This document shows positions 44,536 to 51,771 of a stretch of 64,000 bases of DNA, in pieces. The notes beneath the pieces are model-generated. The model had not been told where the DNA came from and searched no databases. It saw nothing but the letters and a program-made list of their open reading frames with translations. Positions within the stretch are counted from its first letter, which is position 1; each line of letters starts with the position of its first letter. The DNA is from Sphingorhabdus sp. YGSMI21 (GTDB taxonomy: Bacteria > Pseudomonadota > Alphaproteobacteria > Sphingomonadales > Sphingomonadaceae), in assembly GCF_002776575.1 (NCBI RefSeq), contig NZ_CP022548.1:883001-947000 (forward strand), given 5' to 3'. The position numbers and the translations under genes are program-made.

Positions 44536-45009
44536 CTAGCCGTGAACCTTCACGACCTGGTTCACTTCGAAGAAATAGCCGTCCAGATCCCAGAAGGAAC
44601 AGCCGATCATGTCCTTTTGCTTGCCGTCAGCGCCGGTAACCGTCCATTCGCGCGGTTCGCAATGGATCCGTGATCCCAGCGCCCGCGCTCGTTCCAGCGC
44701 ACCCTTTGCATCTTCCGATGCCACGACAAAGACGGGCGCGCCGAACTGTATTTCGGTGGGCAATTCCGCCGGCGCATCCATTTTCGGATCCAGCCATTCG
44801 AGCAGACCGATCATGCCGATGAGATCGTCCTGGCATTTCAGGATGATGAGCCGGGTCTGGTCGCCTTTCCTGCCTGCAGCGAGCTGGGTTCCCGACAGGG
44901 TGAAGGGCGTATCCATCCACTTTGCCATACCGAGAACATTTTCATACCAATGCGATGCGCGGTCGCCGTCACGGACCATCAATGTTGTGCGTTTGATAAT
45001 ATCAGTCAT
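44536..45009 (-). CDS. VOC-superfamily protein
   Basis: 157 residues. DIIKRTTLMVRDGDRASHWYENVLGM, then RLIILKCQDDLIGMIGLLEW, and the closing CSFWDLDGYFFEVNQ place it in the glyoxalase/bleomycin-resistance fold. The start overlaps the DUF1330 gene by eight bases. Function open. Confidence 0.83.
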   Translation of the reverse strand: MTDIIKRTTLMVRDGDRASHWYENVLGMAKWMDTPFTLSGTQLAAGRKGDQTRLIILKCQDDLIGMIGLLEWLDPKMDAPAELPTEIQFGAPVFVVASEDAKGALERARALGSRIHCEPREWTVTGADGKQKDMIGCSFWDLDGYFFEVNQVVKVHG

Positions 45010-45307
45010 TGATTCGGGGGCTTTCGATCAGAAGAACCTGGACATCCGCGACACCTTCACGGAGCTTTTTGGCTTCCTGATATTCAGGACCATCCCAGAA
45101 CGCCTTGGCTGCCGCCTTGTCGGGCCACTCGGAAATGACCATGGAAGCGCCATCGCCAAAGTCGCCTTCGAGCAGCTCGGCGCCCGGACCGCGCAGGACA
45201 TATTTGCCGCCGAATTTTTCGACCAGAGCACCCGCTGCGGCGCCATAGCCGCTGATAAAAGCCTCCCTGTCGCCAATTGCGGCTGTCACGATCATATAGG
45301 CGGGCAT
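45002..45307 (-). CDS. DUF1330-family small protein
   Basis: 101 residues. AYMIVTAAIGDREAFISGY, LVEKFGGKYVLRGP and MVISEWPDKAAAKAFWDGPEYQEAK are the DUF1330 pattern, a small dimeric barrel of unknown function. ATG 45307 follows GGAG. It is the first gene of an eight-gene leftward operon (DUF1330, VOC, reductase, VOC, MFS, hydrolase, YciI, AhpD-like), 16 bases from operator O7. Confidence 0.85.
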   Translation of the reverse strand: MPAYMIVTAAIGDREAFISGYGAAAGALVEKFGGKYVLRGPGAELLEGDFGDGASMVISEWPDKAAAKAFWDGPEYQEAKKLREGVADVQVLLIESPRIND

Positions 45308-45323
45308 ATCATATCTCCAAAAG

Positions 45324-45335
45324 TTGTCTGGACAA
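45324..45335. promoter_or_regulatory. Operator O7, one-base variant
   Basis: TTGTCTGGACAA, one change from the consensus core, 16 bases upstream of the DUF1330 start. It belongs to the 277-base gap (45308-45584) between divergent operons, which also holds O8. Confidence 0.75.
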
Positions 45336-45498
45336 ATTAGCTGCATTATGATTGATTGCAATGCCTAAATGAATTGCGGAATCCGGCGGGTTCAGACGCC
45401 GGAGGATCGGGCCGGCGAAGCCGCGATTTTGCGCCAGACTGGCAAATTGTGCGTTGCAAAATTGTTACAGTCCGCTGCTATAGATGCCCAAAAAAATA

Positions 45499-45514
45499 AT
45501 TTGTCTGGACAAAT
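45499..45514. promoter_or_regulatory. Operator O8, one-base variant, before TonB receptor 2
   Basis: ATTTGTCTGGACAAAT, with the same T for C change as O7. An extended -10 (TGCTATAGA, ending 45484) lies 14 bases upstream and AATAAT directly precedes the site; either could be the promoter element. Confidence 0.77.
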
Positions 45515-45584
45515 TCTCAAAGCAGTGAGACTCCCGCGATGGAGGAAATGCAAATCAGCGATGCTGGTATCAGGGAGAACTCTT

Positions 45585-48026
45585 ATGAAAATTTCTTATA
45601 AATATTTGCTTTTGGCTGCGGCAGCGACCGTGCCGGCATCCGCTATAGCGCAACCGGTATCCGGCGAGGGCGCCGGTGATTCGAACATGATCATCGTGAC
45701 CGCCCGCAAGGTCTCCGAAAATCTTCAGGAAGTGCCGACCGCAGTGGCTGTCGTGACCTCCGAATCGATCGACAATCTCGCACTGAACAGCGTGGCCGAC
45801 ATTTCCAAGACCACCGCGGGTCTGACCTTCGATGACAGTCTGGGACGCGACGCCAACCGCCCGGTTATTCGCGGACAGGCGAATGTTCTGGGGTCATCCG
45901 GCGTCGCGGTATTTATCGACGGCATCTATTTCAGCGGCTCGGTGGGCGACTATAATGTCGACAATATCGAACGCATCGAAGTCGTGAAGGGCCCGCAAAG
46001 CGCGCTCTACGGACGAAACACCTATTCCGGTGCGATCAATATCATTTCCAAAACCACCGCAGACCGCCTGACCGGCAACATCTCGGCGGATATTTCGGAA
46101 CACGACCGCTATGATATTACAGCCAATATTCGCGGCCCTGTTACCGAAGCGCTCAGCGCCTTTGCCTCTGGTCGCTATTTCACCAATGACGGCGAATATA
46201 CTAACCAGTATGACGGCAGCAAGATCGGCAAACAGAAATCCTATTCCTTCTCCGCCGGCCTTGCCTATGATGATGGCGGCCCCTTCTCTGCCCAGTTACG
46301 CGCTTATTATAACCGCACGGACGACGGCCAGCCGGCCATTTTCTCGACCAGCGCGAGCGACAATAATTGCTATTTCGACAATGGCGGTTTCTACGCCGGC
46401 GGCGGGCGCTATTTCTGCGGTACGATCAAACCCGCCGAGATCAACACCGACTATACCCGCCAATTTGCCAACGACGGCGAGGATGTCGGGCTTGATGTGA
46501 AGACGTTCAACGCCAGTCTGAAAATGGAATATGCACTGTCCGATCAGCTGACGCTGACATCCCTGACCGGCTATAACAAGGTCAAGAACAGCCTCGTGAC
46601 CGACGGCGACTATAGCGCAGGCAGCTTTCAGGCCTCCACCTTCGCCACTTTCCCGGCCGGTGCCGGCATCGGCATCGTAAACGGCGGACCGACCGATTTC
46701 TCTTTTGCCAGCGCCGCAGAGACCGAGGACTGGTCGCAGGAATTGCGTCTCGCTTACGACGGAGACCGGTTCGATATCATGGTGGGCGGCTATTATTTCG
46801 ACCAGTCCGATGACAGCCGGGACATCCGCGAACTGCCGGCCAATGCCAACGCACTCGCGCTTGCCAATTCCGAAGCCCGCCGGGCTGCCTTATGCTCTCC
46901 GGCTGCTGGCTGCTTCTTCACCTTTCTGACCGATCCCGCCGCGGCCGGTGTTGTCGTTGTTCCGCGCAACGAGAATAACTACGACATCCGCAACTGGGCA
47001 CTGTTCGGAGCGGCAAGCTTTGATCTTACCGAAACCCTGACCCTGAGCGTCGAAGGACGATATGCAGAGGAAAAAGTCGAACAGACGACCATCGCCCGCA
47101 ACGACGGTGATCCGCCAGCCACACCCGTGAGCGTCGGCACCACGTTCAAGAAATTCTCGCCGCGGGTGCTGCTCGGCTGGCAGGCGACGCCGAATAATCT
47201 GCTCTATGCATCGTTCGCCCAGGGGCAGAAGCCCGGTGGCTTCAATGGCGTCACCGCTATTCAGGCCGATGTGCCATCCTATGAGGCAGAGGATGTCGAC
47301 GCCTTTGAAATCGGTTCGAAAAACCAGTTTCTTGACCGCGCCCTGACCGTCAATCTCGCGGCATTCCACAATACGATCACGGGCTATCAGCTGACCCAGA
47401 ATGTGCAATCGCCGACCAGCGTCGTCTCCGCTGTCGTTAACGCGGGCAAGGCACGGGTCGTCGGTATGGAGCTGGAGATTGTCGCCCGGCCCAGCGACAA
47501 TCTGACCTTTACCGCCAATTATGCACTGGCCGACAGCAAGTTCAAGTCGGGCTTTGACGAGAACCAGGGCGTGCTGAACGATGTGCTGGATGATGGTCTG
47601 GTCAATTGCTCCACCGGGGATCAGTTCCCCGACACCGCCGGTTGCCAGTCGCTGTTCGGTTCGATCAAGGGCAAGAGAATTCCCCGCGCGCCCGTGCATC
47701 AGGTCTTTGCCGATGTGGATTACCGGATGCCGCTGGGATCGAGCGACTGGACCTTCTTTACCGGCGCCAATATCTCCTTGGTTTCCTCCAGCTATGCTCA
47801 GGTTCACAATCTGGCCGAAACCGGAGGATCTGCCGTGGCCGATTTCCGCATCGGATTTGAAAACGAGAATTTCAAAATTCAGGGCTATGTCAAGAATCTG
47901 ACCGACGAGGATTCGGTGGCGCAGATTCTCCGCTACGCCGACGGCAACGAATCCTTCAAACGGAATTTTACTGCGGGCCTTCGCCCCGGACGCCGTTTCG
48001 GCGTGGTGCTGTCAGCCAGATATTGA
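45585..48026 (+). CDS. TonB-dependent outer-membrane receptor 2
   Basis: 813 residues from ATG 45585, which follows GGGAG and gives a signal peptide (KISYKYLLLAAAATVPASAIAQ). Plug: NMIIVTARKVSENLQEVPTA, NIERIEVVKGPQSALYGRNTY. The barrel ends RRFGVVLSARY. Different in sequence from receptor 1, so it may take a related ligand or a breakdown product. The frame is open upstream to 45369, but operator O8 lies there. Followed by a strong terminator. Confidence 0.93.
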   Translation: MKISYKYLLLAAAATVPASAIAQPVSGEGAGDSNMIIVTARKVSENLQEVPTAVAVVTSESIDNLALNSVADISKTTAGLTFDDSLGRDANRPVIRGQANVLGSSGVAVFIDGIYFSGSVGDYNVDNIERIEVVKGPQSALYGRNTYSGAINIISKTTADRLTGNISADISEHDRYDITANIRGPVTEALSAFASGRYFTNDGEYTNQYDGSKIGKQKSYSFSAGLAYDDGGPFSAQLRAYYNRTDDGQPAIFSTSASDNNCYFDNGGFYAGGGRYFCGTIKPAEINTDYTRQFANDGEDVGLDVKTFNASLKMEYALSDQLTLTSLTGYNKVKNSLVTDGDYSAGSFQASTFATFPAGAGIGIVNGGPTDFSFASAAETEDWSQELRLAYDGDRFDIMVGGYYFDQSDDSRDIRELPANANALALANSEARRAALCSPAAGCFFTFLTDPAAAGVVVVPRNENNYDIRNWALFGAASFDLTETLTLSVEGRYAEEKVEQTTIARNDGDPPATPVSVGTTFKKFSPRVLLGWQATPNNLLYASFAQGQKPGGFNGVTAIQADVPSYEAEDVDAFEIGSKNQFLDRALTVNLAAFHNTITGYQLTQNVQSPTSVVSAVVNAGKARVVGMELEIVARPSDNLTFTANYALADSKFKSGFDENQGVLNDVLDDGLVNCSTGDQFPDTAGCQSLFGSIKGKRIPRAPVHQVFADVDYRMPLGSSDWTFFTGANISLVSSSYAQVHNLAETGGSAVADFRIGFENENFKIQGYVKNLTDEDSVAQILRYADGNESFKRNFTAGLRPGRRFGVVLSARY

Positions 48027-48054
48027 GGCCTCGACGCCTGAACGATCAGTAAAA

Positions 48055-48086
48055 GAAAGCCGTCCGATTGGGCGGCTTTCTTGTTT
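48055..48086 (+). terminator. Rho-independent terminator of TonB receptor 2
   Basis: Eleven-pair stem GAAAGCCGTCC/GGGCGGCTTTC (one G-T pair) with loop GATT and a T-rich tail, 28 bases after the receptor stop. Confidence 0.88.
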
Positions 48087-48099
48087 CGGGAGACCCGTG

Positions 48100-48870
48100 A
48101 TGAACCGTTTAAGATTATATGCACCATTGCTGCTGGCCTTGTTCGCGCTGGCCATGCCGGCAGCGCAGGCACAGTCGGAAACCTCGCCGACCGGTGCGGA
48201 GATATTGGCGCTGGCGCGGGAAGCGGCCGGGGGTGACCAATGGGCCAATGCGCGCACGCTGAGTCTGTCAGGCCGCGCGATATTCTATGGCGAAACGGGC
48301 CATGAACCGCGCGCGGTGGCCGATGATTACCGAATGTGGCGGATATTCGATCCCGATCGGGAAGTCGCCCATGGCGCGGACGGCAAGGTCAGGATCATCG
48401 CAAAAGCCGGCGACCGGCTGGTCTTCGAGGTCGGTTTCGATGGTGAAACGACCTGGACCGAACGCGGGATCACACCCAAGGCAGAGGCAGACCGGTTCTG
48501 GGCCAGCAATTTCGGTTTCGGCATCATCCGCCACGCCGGCAAGCCGGGCTTTGTCGCCACGAGAATGCCCGACGACACCTTAGCGGGCCATGCGCTTTAC
48601 ATGGTGCAGCTGACCGATCCGGGCGGGGGACAGACCCTGTTCGGCGTTGACCGGGAAAGCCATGCCATCCGTTCCATGGGCTTTCGCACGCCCAAGGGCT
48701 GGCATCAGAGACTGTACGACGATTTTGTCGAGCTGCAGAATCCGCGCTGGTTGCAGGCCCGCCACGTCACTCTTTATTATGACGGCCGCAAGGCGAACGA
48801 AGTATTCTGGACCGAGACAAGGGTCAATGGCGTTATCGACGCCGGCTTGTTCGAGCCGCCGGTCGAGTAG
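48100..48870 (+). CDS. Exported protein of unknown function (LolA-like pattern)
   Basis: 256 residues with a Sec signal peptide (RLRLYAPLLLALFALAMPA, cleavage after AQA). The mature part is rich in beta strands and begins GAEILALAREAAGGDQWANARTL, a pattern seen in LolA-like or outer-membrane lipoprotein-sorting folds. Periplasmic. The ATG at 48100 follows CGGGAG; GTG 48097 is adjacent. No operator copy precedes it, so it may be expressed by readthrough from the receptor or by its own promoter. Confidence 0.6.
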   Translation: MNRLRLYAPLLLALFALAMPAAQAQSETSPTGAEILALAREAAGGDQWANARTLSLSGRAIFYGETGHEPRAVADDYRMWRIFDPDREVAHGADGKVRIIAKAGDRLVFEVGFDGETTWTERGITPKAEADRFWASNFGFGIIRHAGKPGFVATRMPDDTLAGHALYMVQLTDPGGGQTLFGVDRESHAIRSMGFRTPKGWHQRLYDDFVELQNPRWLQARHVTLYYDGRKANEVFWTETRVNGVIDAGLFEPPVE

Positions 48871-48879
48871 CTCGCGGAT

Positions 48880-49677
48880 CTAGTCGGCGCCGGGTCCGGA
48901 CGGCCGTTCGGCGCCGGAAATCGTGCAGCTGGCCTGCATCCAGCGCAGGTTGAGGCCAACCCGGCTTGCGTCGATATCGGCCCAGCTATAGCTCTCGGCC
49001 CGGTCGGGGTCCTGCTTGTGCACGTAGAGCACCATGCTTGGCCGGTTGCGGCTGGGCGCGGGCCAGTGCACCGCCCGCATCCGCAATGTCACCGCTTCGG
49101 CGCCGCTGTCACCACCCCCGACGCGCGCACGGCCACCCTGGTCATGCAATGCCAGATCGCCAGCGAAGACCCAGTCGGTGCTGCCGTCTGCCTTCGGCTC
49201 TGCCTTGGGAATCGCCGCCCAGCATTGCACCGGCCTTGCCCGTTTCAGGATTGTCTCGGAACCGTCGTTCAGACGCAGCTGGACGCCGTCGGGATTGACG
49301 GCAATGATCTGATAGTCCTGCTTGCAGGCCATCCGATTCTGCACCGCGCCATAGCGCCAGCCTTCACCGGTCCGTTCGAAATAGCGGCTGCAAGACCCGA
49401 CCCGGACCGTGCTGCGCGCTGCACCGGCGGAGATGACAACTGGCTTGGTTGCGCCAATTGTCTCTCCGTATGCATCTATCGGCTCCAGCGTCAGGCCATC
49501 CTTGTTCCGAGAGATGCGGAGCGACAGCCAGGGCGGTGCCGCGCGGCCGGCGTCTTTCTCGAAATAGACCTGTTCCTCGTTGCTGAACGTGCCGGACAGC
49601 AGGTCGGCAATATCAGACCCCGCATCCGGAGCAGTCGCCAATACCGCCGCCTGGAGAAGCATATATCCCGCTACCAT
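48880..49677 (-). CDS. Exported protein of unknown function
   Basis: 265 residues with a short hydrophobic N-terminus (MVAGYMLLQAAVLATAPDAGS) that may act as a signal peptide. It has several cysteines (GSCSRYFE, RMACKQDYQ, PVQCWAA, QASCTIS), an even number that could form disulfides in the periplasm. I recognise no domain. The start is 19 bases from operator O9, with TAGATT as likely -10, so it belongs to the regulon. Convergent with the gene at 48100. Confidence 0.6.
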   Translation of the reverse strand: MVAGYMLLQAAVLATAPDAGSDIADLLSGTFSNEEQVYFEKDAGRAAPPWLSLRISRNKDGLTLEPIDAYGETIGATKPVVISAGAARSTVRVGSCSRYFERTGEGWRYGAVQNRMACKQDYQIIAVNPDGVQLRLNDGSETILKRARPVQCWAAIPKAEPKADGSTDWVFAGDLALHDQGGRARVGGGDSGAEAVTLRMRAVHWPAPSRNRPSMVLYVHKQDPDRAESYSWADIDASRVGLNLRWMQASCTISGAERPSGPGAD

Positions 49678-49695
49678 CGATCCAATCCCCTCTCA

Positions 49696-49711
49696 ATTTG
49701 TCCGGACAAAT
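49696..49711. promoter_or_regulatory. Operator O9, perfect palindrome, right end of the regulon
   Basis: ATTTGTCCGGACAAAT, 19 bases before the start at 49677. Read leftward, TTGCTT (49731-49736) and TAGATT (49709-49714) are 16 bases apart and the latter overlaps the site, the same layout as at O4. The last copy seen in the window. Confidence 0.8.
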
Positions 49712-49752
49712 CTAAGCGATCGAGTCGTAAAAGCAAGTCAATCCGGTGAAAT

Positions 49753-50628
49753 TCAGGCGGTTGCCGATACCAGCCAGACCTTGCCTTTCATCATCACGCC
49801 CTTGCCGGGGATATGGTGCCGGGCAAAGACGTCGGCCAGTTCCTTGCTGGCGGCGGTAATGACCGCATCGCCCTTGTCGCTCAGCGCCCGGCCGACCGCC
49901 ATCGAAGCAAAGGCGAATTCGACGGCTTTCTCGGGCGTGGCACCGATTCCGCCGACCGGTTGCAGGGCTTCATAGGCGGCGACATCGACATTGGTGAAGC
50001 CACTGCCGTCCAGTATCTCGCCGAGATATGCCAGATCCTCGAAGGCAAAGGGGCCTGGCGCGCGCGGCACCGCCGGGGGGATTTCGACATGGTTCCGGAC
50101 GACGCCCATCATTTCCATCATCCACAAATTGTCGCGCGGCGGCCCCCAGACCGCCAGATCGATGCGCCCGCCTGGGCGGACCAGAGCGTGGAGATTTTTG
50201 AAAGCGCTGACCGGCTCCTCAAAAAACATGCTGCCGAAGCGGGAGAAGAGCCGGTCATAAGGCGCGTCCGGCAATTGCGCCGTGGCGGCGTCGGCGCAGG
50301 TAAATTCCACATTGCCGGCATCGGACCGGTCGGCCCGTTCCCGCGCGGCGGCGATCAGGTCGGGGGATATATCAAGACCCATGACCTTGCCGGAGGGCGC
50401 AACCGCCTCGCCGATGGCCAGCGTCGTGGCCCCGCCACCACAACCCAGATCGATCACCGTTTCACCGTCCTGATATGCGGCGCGCGCCAGCAGAGCTTCG
50501 CCTATCGGGGCGATCATCTCTTCGAACAGCGACAGGCTGGCCAGCCATTTGAGCCCCATTTCACCGGCCCAGTCTTCCGGTTTCAATTCCTGCGGTTGCT
50601 GGTCTGAAATATTGCTGTCGTTGCTCAT
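49753..50628 (-). CDS. UbiE-type SAM-dependent methyltransferase in the sulfide unit
   Basis: 291 residues. VIDLGCGGGATTLAIGEAVAP, VMGLDISPDLIAAARERA and FTCADAATAQLPD are motifs I to III. Only two cysteines are present, both in the SAM fold, so the arsenite methyltransferase cysteine set is absent. Third gene of the leftward peroxiredoxin-regulator-methyltransferase operon. A thiol or sulfide methyltransferase would suit the context, but this is inference. Confidence 0.85.
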   Translation of the reverse strand: MSNDSNISDQQPQELKPEDWAGEMGLKWLASLSLFEEMIAPIGEALLARAAYQDGETVIDLGCGGGATTLAIGEAVAPSGKVMGLDISPDLIAAARERADRSDAGNVEFTCADAATAQLPDAPYDRLFSRFGSMFFEEPVSAFKNLHALVRPGGRIDLAVWGPPRDNLWMMEMMGVVRNHVEIPPAVPRAPGPFAFEDLAYLGEILDGSGFTNVDVAAYEALQPVGGIGATPEKAVEFAFASMAVGRALSDKGDAVITAASKELADVFARHHIPGKGVMMKGKVWLVSATA

Positions 50629-50643
50629 GCGCGTGTTCCTGCT

Positions 50644-51042
50644 CTATAATATTTTCGCGAAGCTGGCCGTCCCCGTACCGGTGACCGGTTTTTTCTTCGG
50701 CGCGACGGTCCTGGTCGCAGCCTCCATGATCTGCTGCGGATCGGGCTTGTCGGTCAGCAGGGCCTCCATCGTCCGCACACAGAGGCGCGAGGCATCGTCG
50801 GCAAGATCATACCAGATCTGCTTGCCCTCGCGGCGCGTCTTCACGACATCCGCCTGTCGCAGCGCCGCTAGCTGCTGGCTGAGCGCCGGCTGGCCGATAC
50901 CGGTTGCGGCATCGATCTCGCTGACGCTGTTTTCGCCGCGCAGCAGAAAAGAGAGGATCATCAGCCGCTGCGGCTGGGCGAAGATTTTAAGCTTCTCGGT
51001 CGCGGCATCGGCGCGGTCACGGCTTTCGTAAATCGCCGTCAC
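50644..51042 (-). CDS. ArsR-family regulator (BigR/SqrR-like position, one cysteine)
   Basis: 132 residues. Winged helix with IFAQPQRLMILSFLLRGENS and recognition segment GIGQPALSQQLAALRQADVV. In gene context it matches BigR/SqrR, persulfide-sensing repressors of sulfide oxidation genes. Those use a pair of cysteines; this protein has only Cys88. The first sensing position appears to be Ser31 and the second probably Thr97. The C-terminus is a Lys-rich tail not common in the family. Overlaps the peroxiredoxin gene by four bases. Likely binds the repeats at 51721-51749. Confidence 0.85.
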   Translation of the reverse strand: MTAIYESRDRADAATEKLKIFAQPQRLMILSFLLRGENSVSEIDAATGIGQPALSQQLAALRQADVVKTRREGKQIWYDLADDASRLCVRTMEALLTDKPDPQQIMEAATRTVAPKKKPVTGTGTASFAKIL

Positions 51043-51671
51043 GGGGCCTTCACCTTGTGGCAGAACCAGTCGTCCTCCCGGCTGATTTCCGTCTCCGAGA
51101 GCGGTGGGATCTGAAGCACATCATCACCGGGCTGCCACCCTTCCGGGATCAGGACATCGGCCTTGTCGGCAAGTTGCAGCGCCGCCAGCAGGCGGATCAT
51201 CTCGTCAACCGAACGCCCGACATTGTGCGGATAGCAGGTGGTCGCGCGGACCACGCCTTCGGGGTCGATGAAATAGCTCGTACGCATCGCCGCAGAATCG
51301 GCGGCGGTTTCGTCGATCATGCCAAAGGCACGACCGACCGCCATGCTGGGGTCCTCGACAATCGGGAAAGGGATTTTGACGTCGAACTTGTCCTCGATCG
51401 CCCGCGCCCAGGCGAGATGGGAATAGAGGCTGTCCACCGACAGGCCGAGCAAAGCACAGTCCAGCGCCTCAAACTGGTCCTGATGACGTGCCAGAGCGAC
51501 AAATTCGGTGGTGCAGACCGGGGTGAAATCGGCGGGATGTGAGAAGAAGATCAGCCAGCGTCCACGATAATCCGAAAGTTTGACCGGGCCACGGGTCGTG
51601 CGCGCCTCAAAGTCCGGGGCGACGTCCCCTATACGCAATGACCCTGACTTTACCTGCAACGCGTCTGACAT
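51039..51671 (-). CDS. 1-Cys peroxiredoxin (Prx6 type)
   Basis: 210 residues. The peroxidatic cysteine is in FFSHPADFTPVCTTEF and the C-terminal domain has TTCYPHNVGRSVDEMIRLLAALQ, as in Prx6. Reduces hydroperoxides and could also act on reactive sulfur species. First gene of the leftward arm, 100 bases from the divergent metallohydrolase gene. Cytoplasmic. Confidence 0.93.
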   Translation of the reverse strand: MSDALQVKSGSLRIGDVAPDFEARTTRGPVKLSDYRGRWLIFFSHPADFTPVCTTEFVALARHQDQFEALDCALLGLSVDSLYSHLAWARAIEDKFDVKIPFPIVEDPSMAVGRAFGMIDETAADSAAMRTSYFIDPEGVVRATTCYPHNVGRSVDEMIRLLAALQLADKADVLIPEGWQPGDDVLQIPPLSETEISREDDWFCHKVKAP

Positions 51672-51720
51672 TAATTTTCACCTCTCCCGAGAATTGGCAG
51701 TGTTGGCATATTGACGCAAC

Positions 51721-51749
51721 ACATATAATGTATTACATAGTTTATGTAA
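51721..51749. promoter_or_regulatory. Overlapping AT-rich inverted repeats, probable ArsR/BigR box
   Basis: Three overlapping dyads made of TACAT and ATGTA halves: ACAT-ATA-ATGT (51721-51731), ATGTA-T-TACAT (51728-51738) and TTACATA-GTT-TATGTAA (51733-51749). They lie in the 100-base gap between the divergent arms, just upstream of the ATG at 51772, and fit the AT-rich palindromes bound by BigR-type regulators. Confidence 0.65.
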
Positions 51750-51771
51750 ATATGAATTTGAGGAATTATCT

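Larger units (their letters stand above)
1..49711. other. Catabolic island defined by a shared palindromic operator
   Basis: About 46 genes in 15 transcription units, whose upstream regions carry TTGTCCGGACAA or a one-base variant at 5584, 14476, 20865, 23477, 25315, 45324, 45501 and 49698. A 10-base version lies at 31036. Almost every divergent promoter region or isolated start in the island has a copy, the exception being the gene at 48100. No copy was seen in 49,712-64,000. A GntR/UTRA regulator sits inside the island. Contents are TonB receptors, MFS carriers, C-N hydrolases, flavoenzymes and acyl-CoA enzymes, which is typical of a substrate-specific catabolic regulon. The left end continues outside the window, because the first operon is cut at position 1. 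The link between regulator and operator is inferred. Confidence 0.75.

Noticed and set aside
49753..51042. Arsenic resistance reading (ArsR plus methyltransferase)
   Set aside because: The methyltransferase lacks the arsenite-binding cysteines, no ArsB, ArsC or ArsH is present, and the divergent arm is a sulfide oxidation set.
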